Assembly: GCA_003224075.1 (NCBI GenBank) | Contig: QHYF01000134.1 | Coordinates: 1 to 21,307 of the forward strand | Direction: 5' to 3' | Source of the DNA: Acidobacteriota bacterium | Lineage (GTDB): Bacteria; Acidobacteriota; Terriglobia; Acidiferrales; UBA7541 | DNA: 21,307 nucleotides | Part shown: one piece after another, positions 14,856-21,307 of the stretch | Layout: the number at the start of each line of letters is the position of its first letter | Numbering within the stretch: position 1 is the first letter of the stretch | Notes under the pieces: model-generated | Databases searched by the model: none | What the model was told of the DNA's origin: nothing | Seen by the model: the letters and a program-made list of their open reading frames with translations, nothing else | Program-made: the position numbers and the translations under genes

Positions 14856-16947
14856 CGCGAACTATCTGAAGACCGTATCCACACCCAAGCACTTCGCCGT
14901 TCACAGCGGCCCGGAAGTTCTTCGTCATCGTTTTGACGTGCCGGTATCCCTCCACGATCTGGCGGACACCTACGCTCCCGCTTTTCGCGCCACGATCGTG
15001 GAAGGAGGGGCCGATTCGATCATGTGCGCCTATAACGCGGTGCGCGGCGAACCGGCCTGCGCAAATCACCTTCTTTTTGACGCTCTGCGCAATAAATGGG
15101 GTTTCAAAGGCTACGTCGTCTCGGACTGCTGGGCCATCAGCGACCTGCATCAAGGCCACGGCTACGTACTCACTCTCGAACAGGCCGCGGCTCTCGCGGT
15201 CAAAGCGGGAACGGACTTAAGCTGCGGCCCGGAATTCCGCGCGCTGCCCTTCGCCGTTCAAAATCGCCTCCTTTCTCGCGAAGACATTGATCGCGCGGTG
15301 AAGCGCCTCTTCGCAGCGCGCTTCCGCCTCGGCATGTTTGACCCGCCGGACCGCGTGCCCTGGTCGAAACTGACTCTCGCCGACAACGACACTCCTGCGC
15401 ATCGCCAGTTGGCCCTCGAAGCCGCACGCAAATCCATCGTCCTGCTGAAGAACGAACGCGGCACCCTGCCTCTGAAACCTTCTGCGAAAAACATCGCCGT
15501 CGTCGGCCCCAACGACGATTCCCTGAATGTGCTGCTCGGCAATTACAATGGCACTCCTTCCAGCTATACGACGATCCTGGACGGCATTCGAAAGCGCTTT
15601 CGCAATGCCAAGATCGTCGCCGCCATCGGCGCCCCCGTCACCGAGACAAGCGCCGTTGTTGTCCCAGCCGCGTCCCTTCGCACGGGCGGCACAAGCTCTC
15701 AGCCAGGCCTCGCTGCGGAATATTTCCCTAACACCGGACTCTCAGGAACTCCCGTTCTGAAGCGCGTTGATGCGGCCGTTAATTTCGATTGGAACAATGT
15801 TTCGCCCGGCCCCGGAGTTCCCGCGCAAAACTACTCTGTCCGTTGGTCGGGCGAACTCGTCGCGCCCATCGACGGGGATTACCGCCTGGGCGGCTGCACG
15901 GACGGCGGCTACCGCATCTATCTCGACGGAAAAAAGATCTTGGACGACTGGGGCCCGCATGGCACTCGCACGATGACGACCCTGGTTCATCTGCAGGCCG
16001 GCCGCGCTTATCCGCTCCGCATGGAATACTTCTACCATTCCTGGGAGTCCACCGCCCGGCTCCTTTGGGTTCCGCCAAATCTGGCTCAGGAAGCCGTCAA
16101 CGCTGCCCGCAAGGCGGATGTCGTTATCGCCGTGGTTGGCATCACTCCGCAGCTTGAAGGCGAGGAAAGCGATTCCAGCGATCCTGGCTTTTTCGGAGGC
16201 GACCGCGTGGACCTCAATCTTCCCCGGCCTCAGCAGGAACTTTTGGAATCCGTTGCCGCCACGGGAAAGCCGCTGATCGTGGTTCTCACGAATGGAAGCG
16301 CGCTTGCCGTCAACTGGGCTCAGGAACATGCGGCCGCCATCCTCGAAGCCTGGTATCCAGGCGAGGAAGGTGGCGCGGCCGTCGCCGATGTTCTTTCTGG
16401 CGATTACAATCCTGCCGGGCGCCTGCCGGTCACTTTCTATAAATCCGTCGCTCAGCTTCCCCCTTTCGGCAGCTATTCCATGGCCGGCAGGACCTACCGT
16501 TATTTCACCGAACAGCCGCTCTATCCTTTCGGCTACGGTTTGAGTTTTTCCTCCTTCAATTATTCGGACGCGAAAGTAATCCCGGATCAGTTTGCTGCCG
16601 GCGGCGCGCTCACCGTCTCCGTTCGCGTGACGAACTCGAGTTCCGTCTCCGGCGACGAAGTTGTGCAGCTTTATCTGTCGCATCCCGGCGTCGAGGGAGC
16701 TCCGATTCGCGCTCTCGCGGGATTCCAACGAATCCATCTCAACGCCGCCGCTTCGCAGTCCGTAAGTTTCACGCTGCGCGACCGAGACCTGAGCATTGTG
16801 GACGAGAGCGGAATTCGCCGGGTCGTTCCCGGAGCTGTCGATGTTTGGGTCGGCGGCGGCCAGCCGGTCGCTGGCCCCGGCCAGCCACAGACCAAAGGCG
16901 CTTCCACAAAATTCACGATCACGTCCGGCGCAACCTTGCCGGATTGA
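14680..16947 (+). CDS. GH3 beta-glucosidase/beta-xylosidase, main part with PA14 domain (same gene as 14280-14855)
   Basis: This frame opens at 14680, but its first ~20 residues are the wrong frame; family sequence begins at NINIFRDPRWGRG (14741). It holds TPKHFAVHSGPE, the nucleophile segment GYVVSDCWAISDLH (Asp in VSDC), then the alpha/beta sandwich domain. A PA14 domain (from GLAAEYFPNTGLSG through DGKKILDDWGPHGT to STARLLW, ~15700-16070) is inserted within it, and may bind sugar and shape substrate choice. The sandwich resumes (ADVVIAVVGITPQLEGEESD, WYPGEEGGAAVADVLSGDYN), followed by a fibronectin III-like C-terminal domain (VSVRVTNSSSVSGDEVVQLYL). Likely substrates are beta-glucosides or beta-xylosides. 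If the frameshift is real, this piece lacks a signal peptide and half its barrel and would be inactive. Confidence 0.88.
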   Translation: MQFSTETWAATSVSPFGRPPNINIFRDPRWGRGQETYGEDPFLTSRIGVAFVTGLQSNDANYLKTVSTPKHFAVHSGPEVLRHRFDVPVSLHDLADTYAPAFRATIVEGGADSIMCAYNAVRGEPACANHLLFDALRNKWGFKGYVVSDCWAISDLHQGHGYVLTLEQAAALAVKAGTDLSCGPEFRALPFAVQNRLLSREDIDRAVKRLFAARFRLGMFDPPDRVPWSKLTLADNDTPAHRQLALEAARKSIVLLKNERGTLPLKPSAKNIAVVGPNDDSLNVLLGNYNGTPSSYTTILDGIRKRFRNAKIVAAIGAPVTETSAVVVPAASLRTGGTSSQPGLAAEYFPNTGLSGTPVLKRVDAAVNFDWNNVSPGPGVPAQNYSVRWSGELVAPIDGDYRLGGCTDGGYRIYLDGKKILDDWGPHGTRTMTTLVHLQAGRAYPLRMEYFYHSWESTARLLWVPPNLAQEAVNAARKADVVIAVVGITPQLEGEESDSSDPGFFGGDRVDLNLPRPQQELLESVAATGKPLIVVLTNGSALAVNWAQEHAAAILEAWYPGEEGGAAVADVLSGDYNPAGRLPVTFYKSVAQLPPFGSYSMAGRTYRYFTEQPLYPFGYGLSFSSFNYSDAKVIPDQFAAGGALTVSVRVTNSSSVSGDEVVQLYLSHPGVEGAPIRALAGFQRIHLNAAASQSVSFTLRDRDLSIVDESGIRRVVPGAVDVWVGGGQPVAGPGQPQTKGASTKFTITSGATLPD

Positions 16948-17033
16948 AGGCGCGCCGGACGCCCGCAGCCTCTTTGTTTAGGAGGCCCTTCCGCGTTATT
17001 TTTAATGTGCAAGCCTTGTGGCAGGGTGCATGC

Positions 17034-17489
17034 ATGTTGGCTCAACCGGATACGCAACCCAAATCCTTCTTCAAGAATCCCTTCCTTTACTCCTGGACGG
17101 CGCTCGCCATCGCCGTGCTCGTCGTGGGCTGGGTTCTTTTTTCCCGCTGGCAGGAAAACCGAACGATTGAAAAGCACGCGAAGGAGGAGAGAACGCTCAA
17201 GCAACAGGAACAGGACCGCATCGCCGTCGAACAGCTCGGCGGAAAGGAGCTGGCCATTCAGAATTTCTATGCCGTTCCTGCGGTGATTCATCGCGGCGAA
17301 ACCGTTCAATTGTGTTACGGCGTGGCCAACGCCAAATCGGTCAAACTGGAACCTCAGTCCAATCCCGTCTGGCCCTCCTATTCCCGGTGCGTGGATGTAA
17401 CCCCCGCTAAGACAACGACGTACACGCTGACCATCTCGGACGCTGCCGGCAACACCAAAACCCAGACCCTCGAAGTAAAAGTCCGTTGA
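17034..17489 (+). CDS. Membrane-anchored protein with an Ig-like domain, function unknown
   Basis: A 151-residue protein I do not recognise by family name. Residues ~19-36 are one membrane helix (YSWTALAIAVLVVGWVLF), so it is probably N-terminal in, C-terminal out. Residues 40-67 are a charged helical linker rich in Glu, Lys and Gln. Residues ~73-151 look like a small beta-sandwich (AIQNFYAVPAVIHRGETVQL, then VTPAKTTTYTLTISDAAGNT), close to bacterial Ig-like domains, with Cys94 and Cys119 as a possible disulfide. The start is uncertain: the ATG at 17034 has only a weak GGCAGGG upstream, and the frame is open earlier. It follows the GH3 gene by 86 bases and could be co-transcribed. Confidence 0.7.
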   Translation: MLAQPDTQPKSFFKNPFLYSWTALAIAVLVVGWVLFSRWQENRTIEKHAKEERTLKQQEQDRIAVEQLGGKELAIQNFYAVPAVIHRGETVQLCYGVANAKSVKLEPQSNPVWPSYSRCVDVTPAKTTTYTLTISDAAGNTKTQTLEVKVR

Positions 17490-17511
17490 ATCCCGCCGAA
17501 ACTTCCCACGC

Positions 17512-17537
17512 GGCCGAATGTGGCCCGCCATTCGGCC
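17512..17537. terminator. Strong 9-bp hairpin after the Ig-like protein gene
   Basis: GGCCGAATG (17512-17520) pairs perfectly with CATTCGGCC (17529-17537) around an 8-base loop, 22 bases after the stop of the Ig-like gene and ahead of the greA promoter. No T run follows, so if it ends transcription it is not a standard intrinsic terminator. Confidence 0.45.
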
Positions 17538-17597
17538 TCGAAAGCACGCTGCAGTTACGCGGAAACGATGAATTTCGCGGCAATATCACGCTTCCCC

Positions 17598-17627
17598 TTG
17601 TGACTTCAATTCGTCTGCATCTATAAT
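17598..17627 (+). promoter_or_regulatory. Sigma70-type promoter for greA
   Basis: TTGTGA (17598-17603) and a perfect TATAAT (17622-17627) are separated by 18 bases, ~80 bases upstream of the greA ATG. Confidence 0.6.
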
Positions 17628-17708
17628 ATTTGTTTGCGCGGGGTCCGGCGAACCATCCTTAGGTCCTGGACTCCGCAGACTTTTTTAGCGAACTGACGGC
17701 CAACTGCC

Positions 17709-18188
17709 ATGTCCGACCCGATCGCCAAGATCAAGCAGAAGCTGCAAAAAGAAATCGACGCGCTTTCGCACGAGCTCAACGTCGAACTCCCCAAGGAGAT
17801 CGCGGTGGCCCGCGCCCACGGGGATCTTTCCGAAAACGCCGAATACAAATCCGCCAAAGAGCGCCAGAGTTACGTCAACGCCAAAATCGGCCATCTCAAG
17901 AAACGTATGGGTGATCTAGGCATGCTGAACCTCAGCAACATCCCGAGGGATCGCTCGGGCTACGGTTCCCGGCTCACGGTTTTGGACGTACAACGCAACG
18001 TGAAGATCGAATACAAGCTTGTCAGCACCGAGGAAGCCGACGCCGAAAAGGGCCTCATCTCCACGAACTCCCCCATCGGCAAGGCGCTCCTCAACCGCAG
18101 GGTCGGCGACGAAATCGAGGTGGCCACGCCTGCAGGCAAGAAAGAGTTTGAAGTAGTCCGCCTCACCACCATTCACGACGGCGAGTAA
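17709..18188 (+). CDS. greA: Transcription elongation factor GreA
   Basis: A 159-residue protein matching GreA in length and layout. The N-terminal coiled coil (1-75) carries the tip motif ARAHGDLSENAEYKSAKERQ, with acidic residues Asp39 and Glu42 at the positions that enter the RNA polymerase secondary channel and promote cleavage of backtracked RNA. The C-terminal FKBP-like globular domain (~80-159) includes ISTNSPIGKALLNRRVGDEIEVATPAGKKEFEV. It has its own promoter upstream, and no strong ribosome site is visible before the ATG (GACGGCCAACTGCC). Its neighbours are not related in function. Confidence 0.96.
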   Translation: MSDPIAKIKQKLQKEIDALSHELNVELPKEIAVARAHGDLSENAEYKSAKERQSYVNAKIGHLKKRMGDLGMLNLSNIPRDRSGYGSRLTVLDVQRNVKIEYKLVSTEEADAEKGLISTNSPIGKALLNRRVGDEIEVATPAGKKEFEVVRLTTIHDGE

Positions 18189-18247
18189 CCTTCCGGCTGT
18201 TCCAGGCGTCCTAGTAAATAAACCGTTTGGGCCGCCTGTGAGGATTT

Positions 18248-18568
18248 ATGAATTGGGGAACAGGCCCGGCGCTCGGGCCCCTGACCTTTATCGGGTATTT
18301 CTTATTCGCGATCGGCGCCGCCCTCGTGTGGCGCAACCGCGACAATTTTTCCATTTGGGTTCACGACGAAATCTCCCTCTTTCGCCGCAACTTCTCCCGC
18401 TATACCACCATCGGCCCGTTCTACAGCGTCCGCGAGGAATCCCGCTTCAAAGCCATCCCGGCTACTTTCATCCGCTCCCTTGGCCGTCTCACGCGCAGCC
18501 GCATCAACGGCGGCGCCATTCTTCTCCTGATCGGTCTGCTCCTTTTTGTTCTGGATTTCTTTATCTAG
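18248..18568 (+). CDS. Small two-helix membrane protein, function unknown
   Basis: A 106-residue protein with an N-terminal hydrophobic helix (~8-27, LGPLTFIGYFLFAIGAALVW), a basic, aromatic middle (RRNFSRYTTIGPF, RFKAIPATFIRSLGRLTRSR) that is probably cytoplasmic, and a C-terminal helix (~88-106, GGAILLLIGLLLFVLDFFI). A GAGG ribosome site precedes the ATG. Family not recognised. It follows greA by 59 bases and may be in the same transcript. Confidence 0.65.
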   Translation: MNWGTGPALGPLTFIGYFLFAIGAALVWRNRDNFSIWVHDEISLFRRNFSRYTTIGPFYSVREESRFKAIPATFIRSLGRLTRSRINGGAILLLIGLLLFVLDFFI

Positions 18569-18641
18569 CCGCTTTCTTTCCTCCATTTCTCTCTGCGGGC
18601 TGTCGAACACTGCGTTTGATTCTTTTTTCTTTAGGAGCGCT

Positions 18642-18671
18642 ACTTTGACCTCACCTACTTTGACCTCACCT
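18642..18671 (+). repeat. Tandem 15-bp direct repeat upstream of the isoaspartyl peptidase gene
   Basis: ACTTTGACCTCACCT occurs twice head to tail (18642-18656 and 18657-18671), 35 bases before the peptidase start. It looks like a recent slippage duplication; it could also be a paired protein-binding site. Confidence 0.8.
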
Positions 18672-18706
18672 GGACAAACGGATGTCCCTTTGCCATCCTC
18701 GTCTCG

Positions 18707-19642
18707 ATGAAACCATCTCTGATTGTGCATGGCGGCGCGTGGGACATTCCCAACGAGGCCGTGGAAGCTTGCAAATCCGGCTGCCACCGCGCTCTCGCCG
18801 CGGGTTGGTCCATTCTCACGCGCGGCGGCTCCGCCCTGGACGCCATCGAAGCGGCCATCATGGTCCTCGAAGACGACCCCGTTTTCGACGCCGGTTACGG
18901 CTCGCATCTCAATCTCGACGGACGCGTCGAGTGCGACGCCATCGTCATGAACGGCGCGACGCTTCGCGCCGGCGCTGCGGCGGGCCTGCAGCGCGTCAAG
19001 AACCCCATTCAAGTGGCCCGGAAAATTTTCGAAAACTGCCCACACATGATGCTCGTCGCCGAAGGTGCCGAACGCTTCGCCAAAGAGCGGGGCATCCAAC
19101 TCTGCAAGCCGGAAGATTTGGTCAGCGAAGCCGAGCGCGAAGCCTGGAGCAAGTGCAAAACGGACAAGCACGCCGCCGCGCATCACCGTGGTCACGAGCA
19201 AGGAACCGTCGGCGCCGTCGCCATGGACCGCGCGGGCAATCTCTTTGCCGCCATTTCGACGGGAGGGACTTGTTGCAAAGCTCCAGGCCGCGTCGGCGAT
19301 TCGCCGCTCATCGGCTGCGGCTGCTATGCCGACTCCGAAGCTGGCGGCGTCTCCTGCACCGGCTACGGCGAAGCCATCATGAAAATCGTTATGGCCAAAA
19401 CCGCCGTCGATCTTCTTCGCCAGCCTGCGACCTGCGTCGATGCATCGCCGGCCGCCCCCTGCGATGCTTCTACAGCCAATATCGCCGCCCGCGAAGCCGT
19501 TCACCTTCTCGCCAAACGCACGCACGCCACCGGCGGCCTCATCCTTCTCGACCGCGAGGGCAATCCCGGTTTCGCCTTCAATACGCCGCGCATGGCGTAC
19601 GGCTACGTCGCCCTCGACGGCAACTTCGTCACTGCCGTCTAG
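18707..19642 (+). CDS. Isoaspartyl peptidase / plant-type (type III) L-asparaginase
   Basis: A 311-residue Ntn-hydrolase precursor that cleaves itself and then hydrolyses isoaspartyl dipeptides and asparagine. The N-terminus is the family signature PSLIVHGGAWDIP, followed by GGSALDAIEAAIMVLEDDPVFDAGYGS. The autocleavage site is HEQG-TVGAVAMD with Thr167 as the future N-terminal nucleophile of the beta subunit. Substrate-binding residues appear in STGGTCCKAPGRVGDSPLIGCGCYAD, and the end reads FNTPRMAYGYVALDG. The usual second Gly-rich segment is replaced by a cysteine-rich GTCCK, a mild variation. No good ribosome site is visible before the ATG. No transporter or ammonia gene is adjacent. Confidence 0.93.
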   Translation: MKPSLIVHGGAWDIPNEAVEACKSGCHRALAAGWSILTRGGSALDAIEAAIMVLEDDPVFDAGYGSHLNLDGRVECDAIVMNGATLRAGAAAGLQRVKNPIQVARKIFENCPHMMLVAEGAERFAKERGIQLCKPEDLVSEAEREAWSKCKTDKHAAAHHRGHEQGTVGAVAMDRAGNLFAAISTGGTCCKAPGRVGDSPLIGCGCYADSEAGGVSCTGYGEAIMKIVMAKTAVDLLRQPATCVDASPAAPCDASTANIAAREAVHLLAKRTHATGGLILLDREGNPGFAFNTPRMAYGYVALDGNFVTAV

Positions 19643-19748
19643 CTTTGGTCTTTTCCTCCCTGTCCCCTCCGCGGCGTGGAGAGGGCTGGGCGCTGCAAGC
19701 AGCTTCTCCCGGATGCGCCGCATGTACTTTTTGTATCTCTGCCGGTAA

Positions 19749-20243
19749 CTAAATGTCTTGCGGCAGGACGTAGGCCGGGGTGCTGCTGATGCGCCCGCCG
19801 AAAAAGAGGGCATCCAGTTCCGGCAAGTCCCACCAGGTCCATAGCGTGGGCTTCAGCTTGACGGTGATGTCGTCGAACTGGGCAAAGACCGGGCCGACCT
19901 GAGGGTCGGCGAGCGCCGCTGCGCTAAGATAGCGGCGGTAAATGCGTGCATTGAGTTCCCGAGCTTTTTCCCCGGGAAGAATTTCCACGGGCCCTGATGC
20001 AGTTACGCCACGCTCCGAACCTGGTTTTCGGCTTTCCACCATGAGTGTGGCTCGTGGCCGAGCCGCAAGGTTGCGAGCTTTACGGCTACGTGAAGAGGTG
20101 GCGACGAAGAAGCTGCCATCTTCATAGAGATACCAGACCGCAGTGAGGTGAACGGAGCCATCATCGTTCAAGGTTCCGAAGGAAGCGATGCGACGGCCTT
20201 CGACGAGCGGAAGGAATTTCGGATCGAGTGTTGTTTTAGCCAT
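19749..20243 (-). CDS. PPOX-class (pyridoxamine 5'-phosphate oxidase-like) FMN/F420-binding protein
   Basis: A 164-residue split-beta-barrel protein. The ATG at 20243 is chosen because AGGAGGGACC stands directly before it; the frame extends upstream with unrelated Arg/Pro-rich residues. The family pattern is clear: GRRIASFGTLNDDGSVHLTAVWYLYEDGSFFVATSS (~17-51), then SRKARNLAARPRATLMVE (~53-70) where the Arg/Lys residues contact the cofactor phosphate, and a WTWWDLPELDALFFGG tail. Members reduce diverse substrates using FMN or F420, so the reaction here is unknown. It is cytoplasmic and 65 bases downstream of the phosphoesterase gene on the same strand. Confidence 0.88.
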   Translation of the reverse strand: MAKTTLDPKFLPLVEGRRIASFGTLNDDGSVHLTAVWYLYEDGSFFVATSSRSRKARNLAARPRATLMVESRKPGSERGVTASGPVEILPGEKARELNARIYRRYLSAAALADPQVGPVFAQFDDITVKLKPTLWTWWDLPELDALFFGGRISSTPAYVLPQDI

Positions 20244-20308
20244 GGTCCCTCCTGGGGGCAGGGGCAGCGGTGCAACTCCCAAAAAGAAGCTTCCACTCCG
20301 CGAACGGT

Positions 20309-21307
20309 TCAATCGTCGTCGTCCGGTTCGGCGCGGCGCGGGGCGGCATCGTTTGCGTCGGAGATCCCCAGGCGCATGGCCTGGTAGGCCGGCAACTGGG
20401 CCGTTTGTGGAACGTTTGAACCGTTTCCCGCGCAGGCAAACCAGATTATCGCGTTCAACACCTGCGGATCGGCCATATCCGCATGGGCAAAGTTCTGCCG
20501 CATGGATTTCTTCATCCATTCGGCCGCTGTTTTGTTCTTAGGCTTTTGCGTCATCAGGTTGTCCGCGGCAATCGTGGGCAAGACGGCCTTGTAGGGCGTC
20601 AAATCCGGCGTGTCCTGAAAAATGTCCATGGGAATTGCGGAAGCATCGAGCTGATTCATGGGCGCGATGCCGAGAAGCATCTCGATCGTGCGAATCATGC
20701 TGACGGTATTGTGAAATTTGTGAATCAACGCTCCGGGCTGGTTGTACGCGCTGATGACCAGCCCGACCGAGCGGTGCGCGTCCACGTGGTCCGGCCCGGC
20801 CTGCGCATCGTCTTCCACCGCGAAAATCGCAGTGTCTTTCCAATAGGGGCTCGAGGAAATCGCCTCCACCAGACGTCCCATGGCGTAGTCGTTGTCCGCA
20901 ACCATGAATTGCGGCGTCGGAAATCCGGTTTTGATGCCAGTCGTATGATCATTGGGAAACCGCAATATGCTGAGCGCGGGCATGGGATCGGCATGGCCTG
21001 CCTCGCGCTCTGCAACGAAGCCGCGGAACTCCGCAAGCCATTCGCCCAGCCGCGAATTGCCGCGGCACTCTGCATTCTTATTGTCGCGGGTGACCGCGGG
21101 ATCAAAAGACGCCGATGGATCCAGCGCGGAGTTGTAGCAATCCACGGTCATGCTATCCGGGGCGGTGACGTCAAAACTCCGGAAGCTCGAGTTGTGATGA
21201 TTCTGAAGCGATTCCTTGTTGGCGATGGCGCGCACCGCGCTCGAAATATCGGGATAGCTCTTATGGAGCTTTTGCCGCGCCGCTTCGACGTCCTTTGTTG
21301 AAATCAC
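20309..21307 (-). CDS. Phosphoesterase-family protein (alkaline phosphatase superfamily), C-terminal part; 5' end outside window
   Basis: The last 332 codons of a longer gene whose start lies past 21307; the GTG at the edge is not a supported start. The segment contains PALSILRFPNDHTTGIKTG (~110-128), MVADNDYAMGRLVEAISSS, and the metal-site run FAVEDDAQAGPDHVDAHRS (~162-180), where the Asp and His residues are expected to hold the catalytic metal ions. It resembles the phosphatase half of acidobacterial YncE/alkaline-phosphatase-like fusion proteins, which are usually exported; the N-terminal half cannot be checked here. The C-terminus is an odd acidic tail (RRAEPDDDD). Confidence 0.85.
   Translation of the reverse strand: MISTKDVEAARQKLHKSYPDISSAVRAIANKESLQNHHNSSFRSFDVTAPDSMTVDCYNSALDPSASFDPAVTRDNKNAECRGNSRLGEWLAEFRGFVAEREAGHADPMPALSILRFPNDHTTGIKTGFPTPQFMVADNDYAMGRLVEAISSSPYWKDTAIFAVEDDAQAGPDHVDAHRSVGLVISAYNQPGALIHKFHNTVSMIRTIEMLLGIAPMNQLDASAIPMDIFQDTPDLTPYKAVLPTIAADNLMTQKPKNKTAAEWMKKSMRQNFAHADMADPQVLNAIIWFACAGNGSNVPQTAQLPAYQAMRLGISDANDAAPRRAEPDDDD

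Noticed and set aside
15742..16737. 331-codon open frame on the minus strand
   Set aside because: Antisense to the GH3 gene; composition of a shadow frame.
18302..19813. 503-codon open frame on the minus strand
   Set aside because: It lies opposite the two-helix protein and the clear isoaspartyl peptidase gene, has biased residue content (Ala, Gly, Asp, Arg) and no domain pattern; it is an antisense shadow in GC-rich DNA.

Overview
The window reads as a chromosomal piece of a GC-rich, heterotrophic Gram-negative bacterium, most likely an acidobacterium. This is an inference from the large outer-membrane receptor with an N-terminal carboxypeptidase-like domain (the Oar-like SusC/TonB type that is expanded in Acidobacteriota), the secreted glycoside hydrolases, and the general style of the genes. 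No 16S gene or other formal marker is present.

Layout. (1) 1-1529, minus strand: the 5' three-quarters or so of a secreted clan GH-D alpha-galactosidase-like gene, running off the left edge. (2) 1530-2693: a gene-poor, decayed stretch with one recognisable C-terminal gene remnant and a cluster of small hairpins. (3) 2694-2787: tRNA-Ser(GCT). (4) 3251-4522: a TetR regulator followed at once by the first ~45 codons of a zinc alcohol dehydrogenase that is cut off, plus three copies of a shared promoter/operator-like block. (5) 4523-7871: a TonB-dependent receptor broken by a single-base frameshift. (6) 8104-14031: a fatty-acid or hydroxy-acid catabolic module in two convergent arms. The plus arm holds an SDR dehydrogenase, a bifunctional enoyl-CoA hydratase/3-hydroxyacyl-CoA dehydrogenase and an ACAD10/11-type aminoglycoside-phosphotransferase-fold kinase (frameshifted). 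The minus arm holds an ACAD11-type acyl-CoA dehydrogenase and a MaoC hydratase. (7) 14280-16947: a secreted GH3 beta-glucosidase/xylosidase with a PA14 insert, broken by a 4-bp tandem duplication. (8) 17034-19642: a membrane-anchored Ig-like protein, GreA, a small two-helix membrane protein and an isoaspartyl peptidase/type III asparaginase. (9) 19749-21307, minus strand: a PPOX-class flavin or F420 oxidoreductase and the C-terminal part of a phosphoesterase (alkaline phosphatase superfamily).

How the genes may work together. The receptor and the two glycoside hydrolases fit a scavenger of plant or microbial polymers. The TetR gene, its truncated dehydrogenase neighbour and the receptor share an upstream block, which suggests one regulon. 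The separate kinase and acyl-CoA dehydrogenase correspond to the two halves of eukaryotic ACAD10/ACAD11 and to bacterial levulinate-pathway enzymes. With the SDR, the bifunctional FadB-like enzyme and the MaoC hydratase they look like a route for 4-hydroxy- or otherwise substituted acyl-CoAs.

Three long genes in 21 kb carry frameshifts (an extra C, an extra A, and a duplicated CCCA). Either this assembly contains small insertion errors or several genes here are recently inactivated; read data would decide. I found no CRISPR array, transposase, integrase or rRNA.
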